Assembly (NCBI GenBank): GCA_964442355.1 | Contig: CAYTZS010000015.1 | Location: 1 to 46,864, forward strand | Length of the DNA stretch: 46,864 nucleotides | Reading direction: 5' to 3' | Origin: UBA6168 sp964442355 | GTDB lineage: Bacteria; Bacteroidota; Bacteroidia; Chitinophagales; Saprospiraceae | Part shown: positions 8,835-17,880 of the stretch, piece by piece | Position numbering within the stretch: position 1 is the stretch's first letter | How the letters are laid out: every line of letters begins with the position of its first letter | Notes under the pieces: generated by a model | The model's database searches: none | What the model was told of the DNA's origin: nothing | Seen by the model: only the letters and a program-made list of their open reading frames with translations | Translations under genes and position numbers: made by a program

Positions 8835-10850
8835 TTAATAGCTGGCAAGTTTACGTAATTGTTGCCTAAACCTTTCCACCGGCATATAATTCTGCTCCAG
8901 CGGAATCGCAAACGGTACGGGCGTATCCAACCCCGCCGCCCGCAGCACGGGGCCGTCGAGGTGCTCGAACAAGTGCTCGGAAATCCAGGCAGAAAGCTCG
9001 CTTCCTACGCCGCCCGTGAGCGTGTCCTCGTGAAGAATGATGGCCCGGTTTGTCTTTTTCACCGTATCGCTAATTGCTTCATAATCAAGTGGTAAAAGCG
9101 TACGGAGGTCGATGATATCGGCGTCAATGCCCTCCTCCTCGCAGACCTTCAGCGCCCAGTGGACGCCCATGCCGTAGGTGATGACGCTCACCGCCGAGCC
9201 TTCCCGTGCCACCCTCGCCTTGCCGATTTCTACGGTGTAATAACCGTCCGGTATTTCTTCCGAAATGCTGCGGTACAGCGCCTTGTGCTCAAAATACATC
9301 ACCGGGTTGGGGTCTTCAAACGCCGCCAACAGCAGGCCCTTGGCATCGTAGGGCGTGGATGGAATGACCACTTTCAGACCGGGCGTGTGTACGAACCACG
9401 CCTCGTTAGTTTGTGAATGGAACGGCCCTGCCCCAACCCCACCACCGCTCGGCATCCGCACCACCACATCGGCGTTCACGCCCCAGCGGTAGTGGATTTT
9501 GGCGAGGTTGTTCACGATTTGGTTGAAGGCGCAGGTCACGAAGTCTGCGAACTGCATTTCCACCATGCTCTTGAAGCCCTTCAAACTCAGGCCGAGCGCC
9601 GTGCCCACGATGGCGCTCTCGCAAATGGGCGTATTGCGAACCCGCTCCCGCCCAAACTCTTCCATGAAGCCCTGCGTGATTTTGAAAACACCGCCGTAGT
9701 CAGCAATATCCTGCCCCATCAGCACGAGGTTGCCGTGTTTTTGCATCGCAATCCGCAACCCGTCGGAAATAGCGTCAATGTAGCGACGCTCTGATTTCGC
9801 CCCGGCATCTGACTGCCAACTGCCAACTGTCGAACTGCCAACTGGCACGGGAGCATATATATCTGCCAATTCTTCCTCCGTGTTCGGTTCGATTTCAGGC
9901 TCTGAAACCGTGATTTTCCATGCGGCTTCAATCTCGTCCTTGATTTCCTTGCGGTACTTGTCCTTTGTTTTTTCATCCAAAACGCCCTCTTCAAGCAGGT
10001 AGCGCTCGTAGTTCTCGAGGGGGTCTTTCAGCGCCCATTCATCTAGCAGTTCCTTCGGAACATACTTTACGCCGCTGGCCTCCTCGTGGCCACGCATCCT
10101 GAACGTCTTGCACTCCACCAGCACAGGGTGCGGGTTCTTGCGCATTTCCACGGCGAGTTTGTCGAGGGTATTGTAAACTTCGAGGATGTTGTTGCCATCA
10201 ATGATGACGGACTTCATGCCGTAGCCCACGCCCTTATCGGCGATGTTTGCGCAGCGAAACTGCTCCTTCGTCGTGGTGGAAAGGCCGTAGCCGTTGTTTT
10301 CTACGATGAAAATCACCGGCAAGTCCCAAACGGCGGCCACATTCAGCGCCTCATGGAAATCGCCCTCGCTCGTGCCGCCCTCGCCGCTGAAAGCCAGTGC
10401 GACCCGACCCTCACCCTTGAGTTTGTGCGCCAACGCAGCACCATCGGCGAGTGCGAGCTGCGGCCCCAAGTGGCTAATCATGCCCACGATGCCGTAGTCC
10501 AAAGTGCCGAAGTGGAACGAGCGTTCACGACCTTTCGAGAAGCCGCTTTTTTTGCCCTGCCACTGGGAGAAAAGGGTGGCCAAAGGCACGTCCCGCACCG
10601 TGAAAACGCCGAGGTTGCGGTGCAGCGTAAACACCAGTTCGTCGGGGAGCAGTGCGCTGGTGACGCCCACGGCGATGGCCTCCTGCCCGATGCCGCTGAA
10701 CCATTTGGAAATTTGCCCCTGCCGCAGCAGGATGAGCATTTTCTCCTCAATCATGCGGGGTTTCAGCAGTCGGCGGTAGAGTTTGAGCAGGGTTTCGGTG
10801 CTCAGTTTACCTTTTTTGAACTGGATGGGTTGGGCAGCTGCGGTTGGCAT
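8835..10850 (-). CDS. Fused E1 (alpha + beta) 2-oxo-acid dehydrogenase, branched-chain type
   Basis: Thiamine-diphosphate decarboxylase component of a 2-oxo-acid dehydrogenase complex, with both subunits fused in 671 residues. The alpha half (about 1-310) holds the TPP/Mg motif GEGGTSEGDFHEALN at 156-170 with the closing NN at 185-186. The beta half (about 353-671) starts SERRYIDAISDGLRIAMQKH and continues GQDIADYGGVFKITQGF, ESAIVGTALGLSLKG and FADFVTCAFNQIVN. This layout is common in Bacteroidota and is usually annotated as 2-oxoisovalerate or pyruvate-like E1; the substrate cannot be fixed from sequence alone. E2 and E3 genes are not in the window. The linker near residues 335-346 contains an in-frame repeat (see 9811). 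A good promoter lies just upstream. Confidence 0.93.
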   Translation of the reverse strand: MPTAAAQPIQFKKGKLSTETLLKLYRRLLKPRMIEEKMLILLRQGQISKWFSGIGQEAIAVGVTSALLPDELVFTLHRNLGVFTVRDVPLATLFSQWQGKKSGFSKGRERSFHFGTLDYGIVGMISHLGPQLALADGAALAHKLKGEGRVALAFSGEGGTSEGDFHEALNVAAVWDLPVIFIVENNGYGLSTTTKEQFRCANIADKGVGYGMKSVIIDGNNILEVYNTLDKLAVEMRKNPHPVLVECKTFRMRGHEEASGVKYVPKELLDEWALKDPLENYERYLLEEGVLDEKTKDKYRKEIKDEIEAAWKITVSEPEIEPNTEEELADIYAPVPVGSSTVGSWQSDAGAKSERRYIDAISDGLRIAMQKHGNLVLMGQDIADYGGVFKITQGFMEEFGRERVRNTPICESAIVGTALGLSLKGFKSMVEMQFADFVTCAFNQIVNNLAKIHYRWGVNADVVVRMPSGGGVGAGPFHSQTNEAWFVHTPGLKVVIPSTPYDAKGLLLAAFEDPNPVMYFEHKALYRSISEEIPDGYYTVEIGKARVAREGSAVSVITYGMGVHWALKVCEEEGIDADIIDLRTLLPLDYEAISDTVKKTNRAIILHEDTLTGGVGSELSAWISEHLFEHLDGPVLRAAGLDTPVPFAIPLEQNYMPVERFRQQLRKLASY
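9811..9846. repeat. Heptamer repeat inside the E1 linker, in frame
   Basis: On the plus strand this reads as consecutive ACTGCCA words with one ACTGTCGA variant. On the coding strand it encodes about residues 335-346 (VGSSTVGSWQS). The first 33 nt match an extragenic repeat at 38718-38750 at 32 of 33 positions, so an intergenic-type repeat lies within coding DNA between the alpha and beta halves. Confidence 0.85.
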
Positions 10851-10878
10851 TTTACGTACATATTTTAAAAAAGCGGGG

Positions 10879-10886
10879 CAAAGATA
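10879..10886 (-). promoter_or_regulatory. Bacteroidota -7 box for E1 gene
   Basis: On the minus strand this reads TATCTTTG, a perfect TAnnTTTG -7 element, ending 28 bp upstream of the ATG at 10850. The -33 element is weak (TTCG-like, about 18 bp further upstream). Confidence 0.5.
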
Positions 10887-10980
10887 GGTTTATCTTCTGT
10901 CGAAGGTTTGTCTTTTTTGCCAGACTTTCAACATCAGCTACCTTTTTTTGCCATGCAATCCAAGCCCCAATGCCCTGTCT

Positions 10981-12918
10981 TTAACTTGACGGCTTAAACC
11001 GGGTTAACTCCAATTTTTTCGCAGCCTGATAGACCAAAGGATATTGTTCGATGATGACATCGCTCTTGTCCAAACCAAAAGCTTCCTCGTCCGATTGCCC
11101 CAATCTTTTTAGGAAAAAATAAGCGTTGAGCAACAATCCTTCCCGCAGGGTAAACTCGTTTTCCACGGAAATAAACTTCTCGATAACCACAAATTTAAAG
11201 TCCGGCTCAGGGTTGTAGCGGGTGGAGCCGTCTGGTCGGATGTGCAGGTTCAGTTCCTTGTTTTTCACCAAATCCTTGACGATACGCTTGAAGTACAGCT
11301 CTACTTTGGGCTGCATTCTGAACCCGATATTGAGGTCAATGCGGATGACCTTGTCGTCGAGTAGCTCGTTCACCTCGTAGCTCAGGGTGTAGGGGTCGTT
11401 GGTACGGTTGATGTGGAAAAACCAGTAAACATCAGCCTGTTTGGGCTTTTTGGAAAAAATGGACTTGATGACTTTTTCCTCAATCTGCGTCTTGTGGTCT
11501 GCTTTGGTCAAGTAAACGAGGTGGGTGCAGAACTTGGGGATATTCTCGTCCTCGCTGAGTTCGGAAAGCATGGTCGTGTAGTTTTTCAAGTCCACGAATT
11601 TGACCAATTTGTTGTTCACTTTGCGGGAATAGTACCAGGCGTACATGCTCAGGAAGATGCCTGCCGCAGGTATGATGCTGGGCCAGTTGTGTTCCAGTTT
11701 TATGACATTGGTGATGAAAAACGCCAACTCGATGCACAAGAAGAATATCAGTACCAGCCCCACTTGCCACGCCTTCCATTTTTTGATAAAAAACAAATAA
11801 AAACTGAGCAAAATAGTGGTGCAGAGCATGGCTAAAGTAATGAAAAAGCCATACGAACCTTCCATGTTGGAGGAGTTTTGGAAGTACAACACCACGAGCA
11901 CGCAGCCAATCCAAAGGATATTGTTCACGCTGGGGATGTAAATCTGGCCTTTCATTTCTGTTGGTTGCCGGACGGCCACCCTGGGCCAGAAATTGAGTGC
12001 CATGGCCTCCCCGATGAGGGTGTAAGACCCGCTGATGAGCGCTTGCGAAGCAATGATGGCCGCCGCTGTGGCAATGGTGATGCCGGGGAGCAGCCACCAT
12101 GCGGGCATGATTTCATAGAACGGGTTTCTTCCATCCAACAGCGGGTTGTCTTGGTGCATGAGCCAAGCGGCCTGTCCCAAGTAGTTGACCATCAGGCAGG
12201 TTTTTACAAAAATCCATGTGATGCGTATGTTTTTTCTGCCGCAGTGTCCAAGGTCGGAGTAGAGCGCCTCGGCCCCGGTAGTGGCAAGGAAAACGGCGCC
12301 GAGCAGCCAAAAGCCTTTCGGGTATTGCGTCAGCAACTTGAAGGCATAGTGCGGCGACAGTGCCTTGATAATGTCAGGATGATGAAGGATTTGGGCGAAG
12401 CCCAAAACGAAAAGCATGGTGAACCATAAGACCATGATAGGCCCGAAGGCAGCGCCCACTTTTTGCGTCCCGAAACGCTGGAAAAAGAAAATCAGCGACA
12501 GGATGACGATGACGATGGGCACGGTGGGCAGGTGTGGCATCACTTTCTCCAGCCCCTCCACCGCCGAGGCGACCGAGATGGGTGGGGTGATGATGCCGTC
12601 GGCCAAGAGCGTAGTAGCGCCGAGTATGGTCGGGATGGCGAGCCATTTCCCGTGGCGTTTCACGAGGGCGTAGAGGGAAAAAACGCCGCCCTCGCCGTGG
12701 TTGTCAGCTTGCAGCGTGAGGAAGATGTACTTGAAGGTGGTCTGGAAAACCAGCGTCCAAAACACGCAGGAGACGCCGCCATAAACGAGCAGTTCCGTGA
12801 TTTCCCGGTCGTGGATGATGGCTTTAAGAACATAGAGCGGGCTGGTGCCGATGTCGCCGTAAATGATTCCAAGTGCGACGAGGAGCGTAGCGGCGGATAC
12901 TTTTTTTGCGTCAATCAT
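10981..12918 (-). CDS. kup: Potassium uptake protein Kup
   Basis: Inner-membrane K+ transporter of the KUP/HAK/KT family, 645 residues (E. coli Kup is about 620). The N-terminal signature GIIYGDIGTSPLYVLK (17-32), the ADNHGEGGVFSLYALV loop and DGIITPPISVASAVEGL are all intact, followed by about twelve hydrophobic segments and a soluble C-terminal tail from about residue 430. It probably works as a K+/H+ symporter, low-affinity compared with Kdp. It lies at the downstream end of the kdp cluster on the same strand, but a 201-bp gap with its own CACCTTTG box and KdpE-like site (13041-13098) suggests its own promoter under the same control as kdp. Confidence 0.96.
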   Translation of the reverse strand: MIDAKKVSAATLLVALGIIYGDIGTSPLYVLKAIIHDREITELLVYGGVSCVFWTLVFQTTFKYIFLTLQADNHGEGGVFSLYALVKRHGKWLAIPTILGATTLLADGIITPPISVASAVEGLEKVMPHLPTVPIVIVILSLIFFFQRFGTQKVGAAFGPIMVLWFTMLFVLGFAQILHHPDIIKALSPHYAFKLLTQYPKGFWLLGAVFLATTGAEALYSDLGHCGRKNIRITWIFVKTCLMVNYLGQAAWLMHQDNPLLDGRNPFYEIMPAWWLLPGITIATAAAIIASQALISGSYTLIGEAMALNFWPRVAVRQPTEMKGQIYIPSVNNILWIGCVLVVLYFQNSSNMEGSYGFFITLAMLCTTILLSFYLFFIKKWKAWQVGLVLIFFLCIELAFFITNVIKLEHNWPSIIPAAGIFLSMYAWYYSRKVNNKLVKFVDLKNYTTMLSELSEDENIPKFCTHLVYLTKADHKTQIEEKVIKSIFSKKPKQADVYWFFHINRTNDPYTLSYEVNELLDDKVIRIDLNIGFRMQPKVELYFKRIVKDLVKNKELNLHIRPDGSTRYNPEPDFKFVVIEKFISVENEFTLREGLLLNAYFFLKRLGQSDEEAFGLDKSDVIIEQYPLVYQAAKKLELTRFKPSS

Positions 12919-13040
12919 TTTTTACGAGCAAGTTTATCGGGTCGTAAATCTTGCGTGAAATAATTGACAATCAATACGTTATGAAACAATCACCCAATTT
13001 TAACGACCTCATTTTGCCATTTTTTGGCAGAACAAAGCGG

Positions 13041-13098
13041 CAAAGGTGACAAACTGGGCAGCATCGAATCCAACAGAGGGTATAAGGATTTTATAAAG
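13041..13098 (-). promoter_or_regulatory. kup promoter with KdpE-like box
   Basis: On the minus strand the segment runs from a site CTTTATAAAATCCTTATAC (13098-13080) to a -7-like CACCTTTG (13048-13041), with 31 bp between them. The site contains two TTTATA/TTATAC half-sites with an 11-bp period, the spacing used by OmpR-type regulators. Two further sites of the same form lie before the kdp operon and kdpD-C. The leader to the kup ATG would be about 115 nt. Confidence 0.6.
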
Positions 13099-13119
13099 AT
13101 TTTCGGAAAGCCCCTGGTT

Positions 13120-14856
13120 TCAAGCCATTAAGTGCTTCAATTTGAACCAAAACCTGCTGCCAGACCCCAGCTCACTTTCCACGCCAATGCTGCCTCGTTG
13201 CGCCTCGATGAACTCCTTCCCGATGGCCAAGGCCAGCCCGATGCCCTGTTTTTCGCTGCCCGGCACCCGGAAGTAGCGCTCAAAAACCCGGTCCTTATAC
13301 TGTGGCTCGATGCCCCTGCCAAAGTCCTGCACGGAGAACCGGACTTCGCCATTTTCCCGCTTGATTTCCACGATGACCTCGCCGTTTTCGGGGGAATAGC
13401 GGATGGCATTCACCAAGAAATTGACCAATACCCATGCGGTTTTGTCGGTGTCGGCTTGGAGTGGGGGCAGGTCGTCGGCGATTTTTACGGTGATTTTGAC
13501 CTGCTTTTGGGCCGCCTGGTTTCTCACGGTTTCGAGGGCGTATTCCATCATCTCCCCGACGTTCAAATCGTGAGGCGTGACGGCGATATTGCCCGATTCC
13601 ACCTGCGAGAGGCTTTGCAGCGTGCCCGTTATTTTGAGCAGTCGCTCGCTTTCTTCCCGCATCGCCAAAAACTGCTGCCTTTCTTCGGAAAGCGGCGTTT
13701 CAGGTGGCATGTTCTCCAAGGTTTTCAAAGCGGAGATGATGGAAGAAACGGGTGCCCGCAGCTCGTTCGAGACCGTGCGCAGGAGGTTGGTTTTGGCAAG
13801 GTCGAGGGTTTTCAGTGTGGTAATATTCTTGAGCAAAATCACGTCGCCAAGGTGGCGGGCCTCTCTTTCGCCCGTTGGGGCAAGGCTTACGGGGATGATT
13901 TCCTTTTCAAAATAGCTTTCTTGGTCGTCGGCGAAGATTTTCAAGCCTTCGGACTTGTTGCCCGCAGCGGTGGTTGGTTCGAGGATGTCCTTTACCAAAG
14001 AGCGCATCAGGTCGTTGTGCTTGGCCACGTCTTGGGCATGGTGGCCGATAAGTTCGCCTTGTTTGAGGTTCAGCAATTTGAGGGCCTGTTGGTTGGCGAA
14101 AATGACCCGCTTTTTCTCGTCCAAGCCGATAATTGGCTCCTGCATATTGTTGATGAGCGTTTCGATGCGCTTTTTCTCGTTCAGGATTTTGGACAAATTG
14201 CTGCTCTCGTATTCCTGCAATTTGGCGGCCATCGTATTGAACGCTTCTGCCAAATCCCCAAATTCGCTGCCCGACTTGAAATGCACCCTTTGGTCGTATT
14301 TCCGCCCGGCTATTTGGCGAATGCTTTCCGTTAATTCCCTTATCGGATTGGCGATATTGCCCGGCATATTTACCATCAAAACAAAGGCAATAATAAAGCA
14401 TAAGGCTCCCGCAATGCCAATCCAAACAATGGCCTCGTCCGCCGTCAATTCCGCCGATTTGCTCTTGTGCTGAATCGCCTGCATATTCAGGTGCATTATT
14501 TCAATTAAATCTTTCCTTATTGACACCGAAAGTTCTGCATTTGAAGGGTTTTTGATTAATTGCTCAAAATCAATCCGCAACTTTTCCGTCGCTTCTTTTT
14601 CGCCCGATTCGGTAATATTTTTTTGTTGTTTTGCTAGGTTGTCTTGAAAAAAATATATCGCCGTCGTGTCCGCATTTAAATTATCTAATGCGGAGAACAT
14701 ATTGCGCACATAATCCAGCGTATTGTAGTTTGCCTTTAGGATGCTTTTTGTCTCCTCCGACAGTTTCCAAATCTGCCGAGCACCAATGGTCGCCAACAGC
14801 ACTATCAGCAGGAAAAGCAGGCCAACGCCAAGGGTCAACTTGGTTTTAATTTTCAT
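13120..14856 (-). CDS. Kdp-associated sensor kinase-like protein, phospho-His replaced by Asn
   Basis: A 578-residue membrane protein. TM1 spans about 7-28, an extracytoplasmic helical region runs to about 140, and TM2 covers about 143-163. HAMP (165-215), a PAS domain (about 235-345), a dimerisation helix and an HATPase domain follow. The H-box reads LLRTVSNELRAPVSSI; the codon at 13767-13765 is AAC, so Asn364 replaces the phospho-accepting His. The ATP-binding part is intact (NFLVNAIRYSP, QDFGRGI, FERYF, GIGLAL). It may bind ATP and sense, but it cannot autophosphorylate in the usual way. It starts at an ATG overlapping the kdpD-N stop codon (TGATG), so the two are translationally coupled. 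A GTG one codon upstream is an alternative. It may be the signalling partner of the N-terminal KdpD. Confidence 0.85.
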   Translation of the reverse strand: MKIKTKLTLGVGLLFLLIVLLATIGARQIWKLSEETKSILKANYNTLDYVRNMFSALDNLNADTTAIYFFQDNLAKQQKNITESGEKEATEKLRIDFEQLIKNPSNAELSVSIRKDLIEIMHLNMQAIQHKSKSAELTADEAIVWIGIAGALCFIIAFVLMVNMPGNIANPIRELTESIRQIAGRKYDQRVHFKSGSEFGDLAEAFNTMAAKLQEYESSNLSKILNEKKRIETLINNMQEPIIGLDEKKRVIFANQQALKLLNLKQGELIGHHAQDVAKHNDLMRSLVKDILEPTTAAGNKSEGLKIFADDQESYFEKEIIPVSLAPTGEREARHLGDVILLKNITTLKTLDLAKTNLLRTVSNELRAPVSSIISALKTLENMPPETPLSEERQQFLAMREESERLLKITGTLQSLSQVESGNIAVTPHDLNVGEMMEYALETVRNQAAQKQVKITVKIADDLPPLQADTDKTAWVLVNFLVNAIRYSPENGEVIVEIKRENGEVRFSVQDFGRGIEPQYKDRVFERYFRVPGSEKQGIGLALAIGKEFIEAQRGSIGVESELGSGSRFWFKLKHLMA

Positions 14857-15980
14857 CACGAAAGAATTACAAGGTCAATATCCGACGCTGCTAATTTGCG
14901 CAGCAATTGATTAAAAACATTGGTGGCCATTATTACCCGAAATAAACTGATATGCGGTTTTCCAATGCAAATGGTCGTCACGTTCAGTTTTTCGGCTTCT
15001 CCTAATATGCTTTCGGCAATGTTCGGGCTATTTACCCGAATGATTTCGCCGCCCATCTCGGTTGCCATTTTGAAATTATTAATCAAATGCCGCTGTTTGT
15101 CGAGCGGGATTTTATCGGGGTTTTCACGGGGCGTTTGCACGTACAGCACGTACCATTTTGAGTTATAATAATTGGCGAGGCGGGCGGTTTTTCGGATAAC
15201 CGTCCTCGCTGTTTTTTCGTTGCTGCTGATGCAGGCGAGGAACCGCTCGATGCGCAGCCCGGTATTGCGGGGGATTTCCGTTTCCACCTTCCGCTCTACT
15301 TGGGCGGCTACTTCCTTTAGCGCCAGTTCCCGCAGTTGCAGGATATGTTCAGCTTTGAAGAAATTGCGGAGCGCCGTCTCCACCTTGTCCGGTGCGTAAA
15401 TCTTGCCCTCTTTCAGGCGGACAATCAACTCATCGGCAGTCAGGTCAATGTTCACCACCTCGTCGGCCTGGGCCAGCACCGAGTCGGGCACCCGCTCCTG
15501 CACCTCCACGCCCGTGATGCCCTTCACGTCCTGGTTCAAGCTTTCGAGGTGTTGGATGTTCACCGCACTCACCACGCTGATGCCCGCATCGAGGATGTCC
15601 AGCACATCCTGCCAGCGCTTGGCGTTCTTGCTGCCTTCGATATTGGTGTGCGCCAGCTCGTCCACCACCACGATTTCCGGGCGAAGGTTGAGGATGGCCT
15701 CCAAGTCCATTTCCTCCAGTTCCTTTCCCTTGTAAAACAGGTTCCGCCGGGGTATCACGGGCAGCCCTTCGAGCAGCGCCACGGTCTCCTTTCGCCCATG
15801 CGTTTCCACGTAGCCGATTTTCACGTCCACCCCATTGCGCAGCAGCGAATGCGCCTCCTGGAGCATACGGTAGGTCTTGCCCACCCCGGCGCTCATGCCA
15901 ATGTAAACCTTGAATTTCCCCCGTTTTGATTGCTTTATTAAGTCGAGGAAATATTGGGCATTATGGATTTGTTCAGGCAC
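14856..15980 (-). CDS. kdpD: KdpD N-terminal sensor half (KdpD + USP domains only)
   Basis: A 374-residue cytosolic protein corresponding to the N-terminal part of E. coli KdpD. Walker A GMSAGVGKTYRML (about 28-40), ETHGRKET, Walker B-like EIVVVDELAHTN and the VNIQHLESLNQ region define the KdpD sensor domain. A universal-stress-protein fold follows (RIERFLACISSNEKTARTVI onward), which in other KdpD proteins binds ligands such as c-di-AMP. It ends where full-length KdpD would enter its membrane domain; no transmembrane or kinase part is present. Those parts are encoded separately at 24093-25178. The start codon is GTG at 15980; no ATG is available nearby. It overlaps the next gene by one base. 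A large word-palindrome lies upstream. Confidence 0.92.
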   Translation of the reverse strand: MPEQIHNAQYFLDLIKQSKRGKFKVYIGMSAGVGKTYRMLQEAHSLLRNGVDVKIGYVETHGRKETVALLEGLPVIPRRNLFYKGKELEEMDLEAILNLRPEIVVVDELAHTNIEGSKNAKRWQDVLDILDAGISVVSAVNIQHLESLNQDVKGITGVEVQERVPDSVLAQADEVVNIDLTADELIVRLKEGKIYAPDKVETALRNFFKAEHILQLRELALKEVAAQVERKVETEIPRNTGLRIERFLACISSNEKTARTVIRKTARLANYYNSKWYVLYVQTPRENPDKIPLDKQRHLINNFKMATEMGGEIIRVNSPNIAESILGEAEKLNVTTICIGKPHISLFRVIMATNVFNQLLRKLAASDIDLVILS

Positions 15981-15988
15981 TTTTATTT

Positions 15989-16055
15989 AGCTATGAGTTA
16001 TGAGTTATGAGTTATGAGTCGTGAGTGCTGCACTCATAACTCATAGCTCATAACT
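15989..16055. repeat. Word palindrome (GAGTTAT 7-mers) between barrel gene and kdpD-N
   Basis: The left arm (15989-16028) is GAGTTAT/GAGCTAT tandem 7-mers. The right arm (16030-16055) is the complement (ACTCATA words). The centre is GAGTGC-T-GCACTC. It fills the whole gap from 8 bp after the kdpD-N start to the barrel gene's stop codon. The same word family recurs at 39684-39770. Confidence 0.9.
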
Positions 16056-16056
16056 A

Positions 16057-17133
16057 TTAAAAACCTACCGCCAGCGCCGTCACCAGCATGAAATTCCCTT
16101 TCGTGGCAACGCCGTTTTGGTCGCTGAAAATATCGTCTTCGCTGCTAAATCCACGACCTTCGATGCGCCAAAGCACGTTCGGACGAATGGCACAATCCAC
16201 GTTCATTGAAAAGCCCAGTGTCTTAAAGCCGTTTGGTGTGCCCGTGGCAATGATGACGCCGTTTTCATCCGAATAATACTCGGCCCGGCCCGTGACCGAC
16301 CATTTGCCACTAGGCGCATATTTCAGCATTAAAACGGGCGAATACCAAGTGTTTTTCTCACTGTCGCCCTTGCTCACCTGCTCTGCCCCGATGTCGAAGC
16401 CGAGCGTGGCCGCCCATTTTTCGTTCAATTGAAATATGCCGTAGAAATTGTGGAAATACCGCATTTGGCGGGCATCGTCCGGCTTGTCACTGCCGATGAA
16501 ACTGCTGCTGTTCAGCGTGACATTGGCGCTTGGCTTGAAGGTGATTTGTGTTCCAAAGGCGGGGGTGTTATTCCCGTCCACCCGCTGGATGCGTTGCCAG
16601 CCGTTGAGGACGAGGGCAGAGAGGAACCATTGGCCGTCGGCGGTGGTGTGCGAGAGTTTCACACCGCTTTCATAGTACGGCGAGTTCTCGGCGAGGATGC
16701 TGCGGGTCAGCGTCCAGCAGTCCTTCCCGATGGCGCTTTCGAAGCCGATATGCGAGCCGAAAATGCCCGCATCCACCCAAGTTTCCGAGTTTTTGGAGAG
16801 CTTGACGCCTGCATTTGCCTCGAAAACATTCCGCAGCACGCCCGGCTCGGCGGCGAGGTTGGCGTTCATGTAGGTGCCAGCCGCCAAAGCCAGATTCGCC
16901 CGTACATTAGAGGCCGTATATCCTGCTTTTAAATAGCCCAAATTAAGATTTACCTCATTATGGCGGTTATGTGAATAAATAAATCCGGGGCGGTTATGGT
17001 TATCGGGCTGGCCGAAATCATACGCATAATAGGGTTCGGCATAGCCAGAAAATATGAGCGAGGTGGAGTCGCTCTGGGCTTGCGTTTGCGTGAAAACAAA
17101 AGCAATGATTAAGGCTGCGAAAAGATTTTTCAT
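16057..17133 (-). CDS. Outer-membrane beta-barrel (BBP2-like porin) in the kdp operon
   Basis: A 358-residue protein with a signal peptide (cleavage after TQAQ, about residue 20) followed by alternating amphipathic strands, for example SGYAEPYYAYDF, NEVNLNLGYLKAGY and FNASVF-like terminal strands ending in ALAVGF with a C-terminal Phe, as in outer-membrane barrels. The pattern fits the putative beta-barrel porin-2/OmpL-like family. Its place between kdpC and kdpD-N on the same strand suggests co-expression with the K+ pump, perhaps to admit K+ across the outer membrane under starvation. That role is inferred from context only. Confidence 0.8.
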   Translation of the reverse strand: MKNLFAALIIAFVFTQTQAQSDSTSLIFSGYAEPYYAYDFGQPDNHNRPGFIYSHNRHNEVNLNLGYLKAGYTASNVRANLALAAGTYMNANLAAEPGVLRNVFEANAGVKLSKNSETWVDAGIFGSHIGFESAIGKDCWTLTRSILAENSPYYESGVKLSHTTADGQWFLSALVLNGWQRIQRVDGNNTPAFGTQITFKPSANVTLNSSSFIGSDKPDDARQMRYFHNFYGIFQLNEKWAATLGFDIGAEQVSKGDSEKNTWYSPVLMLKYAPSGKWSVTGRAEYYSDENGVIIATGTPNGFKTLGFSMNVDCAIRPNVLWRIEGRGFSSEDDIFSDQNGVATKGNFMLVTALAVGF

Positions 17134-17144
17134 AATGAGTTTTA

Positions 17145-17224
17145 CTCCGTGAAATCTTCGTGCCTCTGTGCCTCTGTGTTAAAAATTAAACACGGAGGCA
17201 CACAGCCACAGAGATTTCACGGAG
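17145..17224. repeat. Word palindrome between kdpC and barrel gene
   Basis: The arms pair CTCCGTGAAATC (from 17145) with GATTTCACGGAG (to 17224). Inside, tandem TGCCTCTG words pair with CACAGCCACAGAG-type words. The loop is AAAAATT near 17181-17187. It fills almost the whole intercistronic gap, 4 bp from the kdpC stop codon. Confidence 0.9.
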
Positions 17225-17228
17225 GCTA

Positions 17229-17789
17229 TTATTTAAGTTTTTCCAATGCAATGTTCAATTTCAGCACATGCACCCGCTCCGGCCCGAACAAACCGAGCAA
17301 CGGTTTTTCAGTGTGCTCCGCAACGAGCGCCTGCACTTTTTCGGGCGGCAAATTACGCAACCGTGCGATGCGCTGTACCTGTACCTGTGCCGCCTTCGGC
17401 GAGATGTGCGGGTCGAGGCCGCTGCCCGATGCCGTCATCAGGTCAACGGGGATTTCGGCCTTGGCCACGCCGGGGTTGTGCGCCGAAAAGCTGTCAATTC
17501 GGGTCTGCACCGTGGCCACGTAGTCGGGGTTCGAAGCGGCCTTGTTGCTGCCACCGGAACCAGCGGCGTTGTAGCCAACGGCAGAGGGCCGTGACCAGAA
17601 ATAACGGTCTTCCGTGAAGGTCTGGCCGATGTTTTCATAGTAGGTTTTGCCGTTGTACGAGATGGTCTCGCCCTCGCCGCCGTTCGGGGCGAGTTGGGCA
17701 ACGCCCCAAACGGCCAAGGTGTAAACGCCGGAAAACAAGACCAGCGTGAGCAGGGTCATTTTCAGGGCGGGAAGGAGTGGTTCTTTCAT
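17229..17789 (-). CDS. kdpC: Potassium-transporting ATPase C subunit
   Basis: Accessory subunit of the KdpFABC K+ pump, 186 residues, with one N-terminal transmembrane helix (about 10-32) and a periplasmic domain. Family motifs are present: GQTFTEDRYFWSRPSAVGYNAAGSGGSN, the ASGSGLDPHISPKAA segment and the RNLPPEKVQALVAEHTEKP region. KdpC helps assembly and ATP binding by KdpB. It lies downstream of kdpB, from which it is separated by a 91-bp gap filled by an inverted repeat. Confidence 0.97.
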   Translation of the reverse strand: MKEPLLPALKMTLLTLVLFSGVYTLAVWGVAQLAPNGGEGETISYNGKTYYENIGQTFTEDRYFWSRPSAVGYNAAGSGGSNKAASNPDYVATVQTRIDSFSAHNPGVAKAEIPVDLMTASGSGLDPHISPKAAQVQVQRIARLRNLPPEKVQALVAEHTEKPLLGLFGPERVHVLKLNIALEKLK

Positions 17790-17798
17790 TTTTATTGA

Positions 17799-17880
17799 AG
17801 TTTAGAAGGTTTAGAGAAGTTTAGAAGGTTTAAGTAGGTCTCGGTTTAAACTTTTTAAACCTACCTAAACCTTCTAAACC
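17799..17880. repeat. Word palindrome (GTTTAGAAG) between kdpB and kdpC
   Basis: The left part repeats GTTTAGAAG words. The right arm (about 17859-17880) has the complementary CCTAAACC/CTTCTAAACC words. About 20 bp pair with two mismatches around a loop containing GTTTAAAC. It abuts the kdpB stop codon at 17881-17883. Confidence 0.9.
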
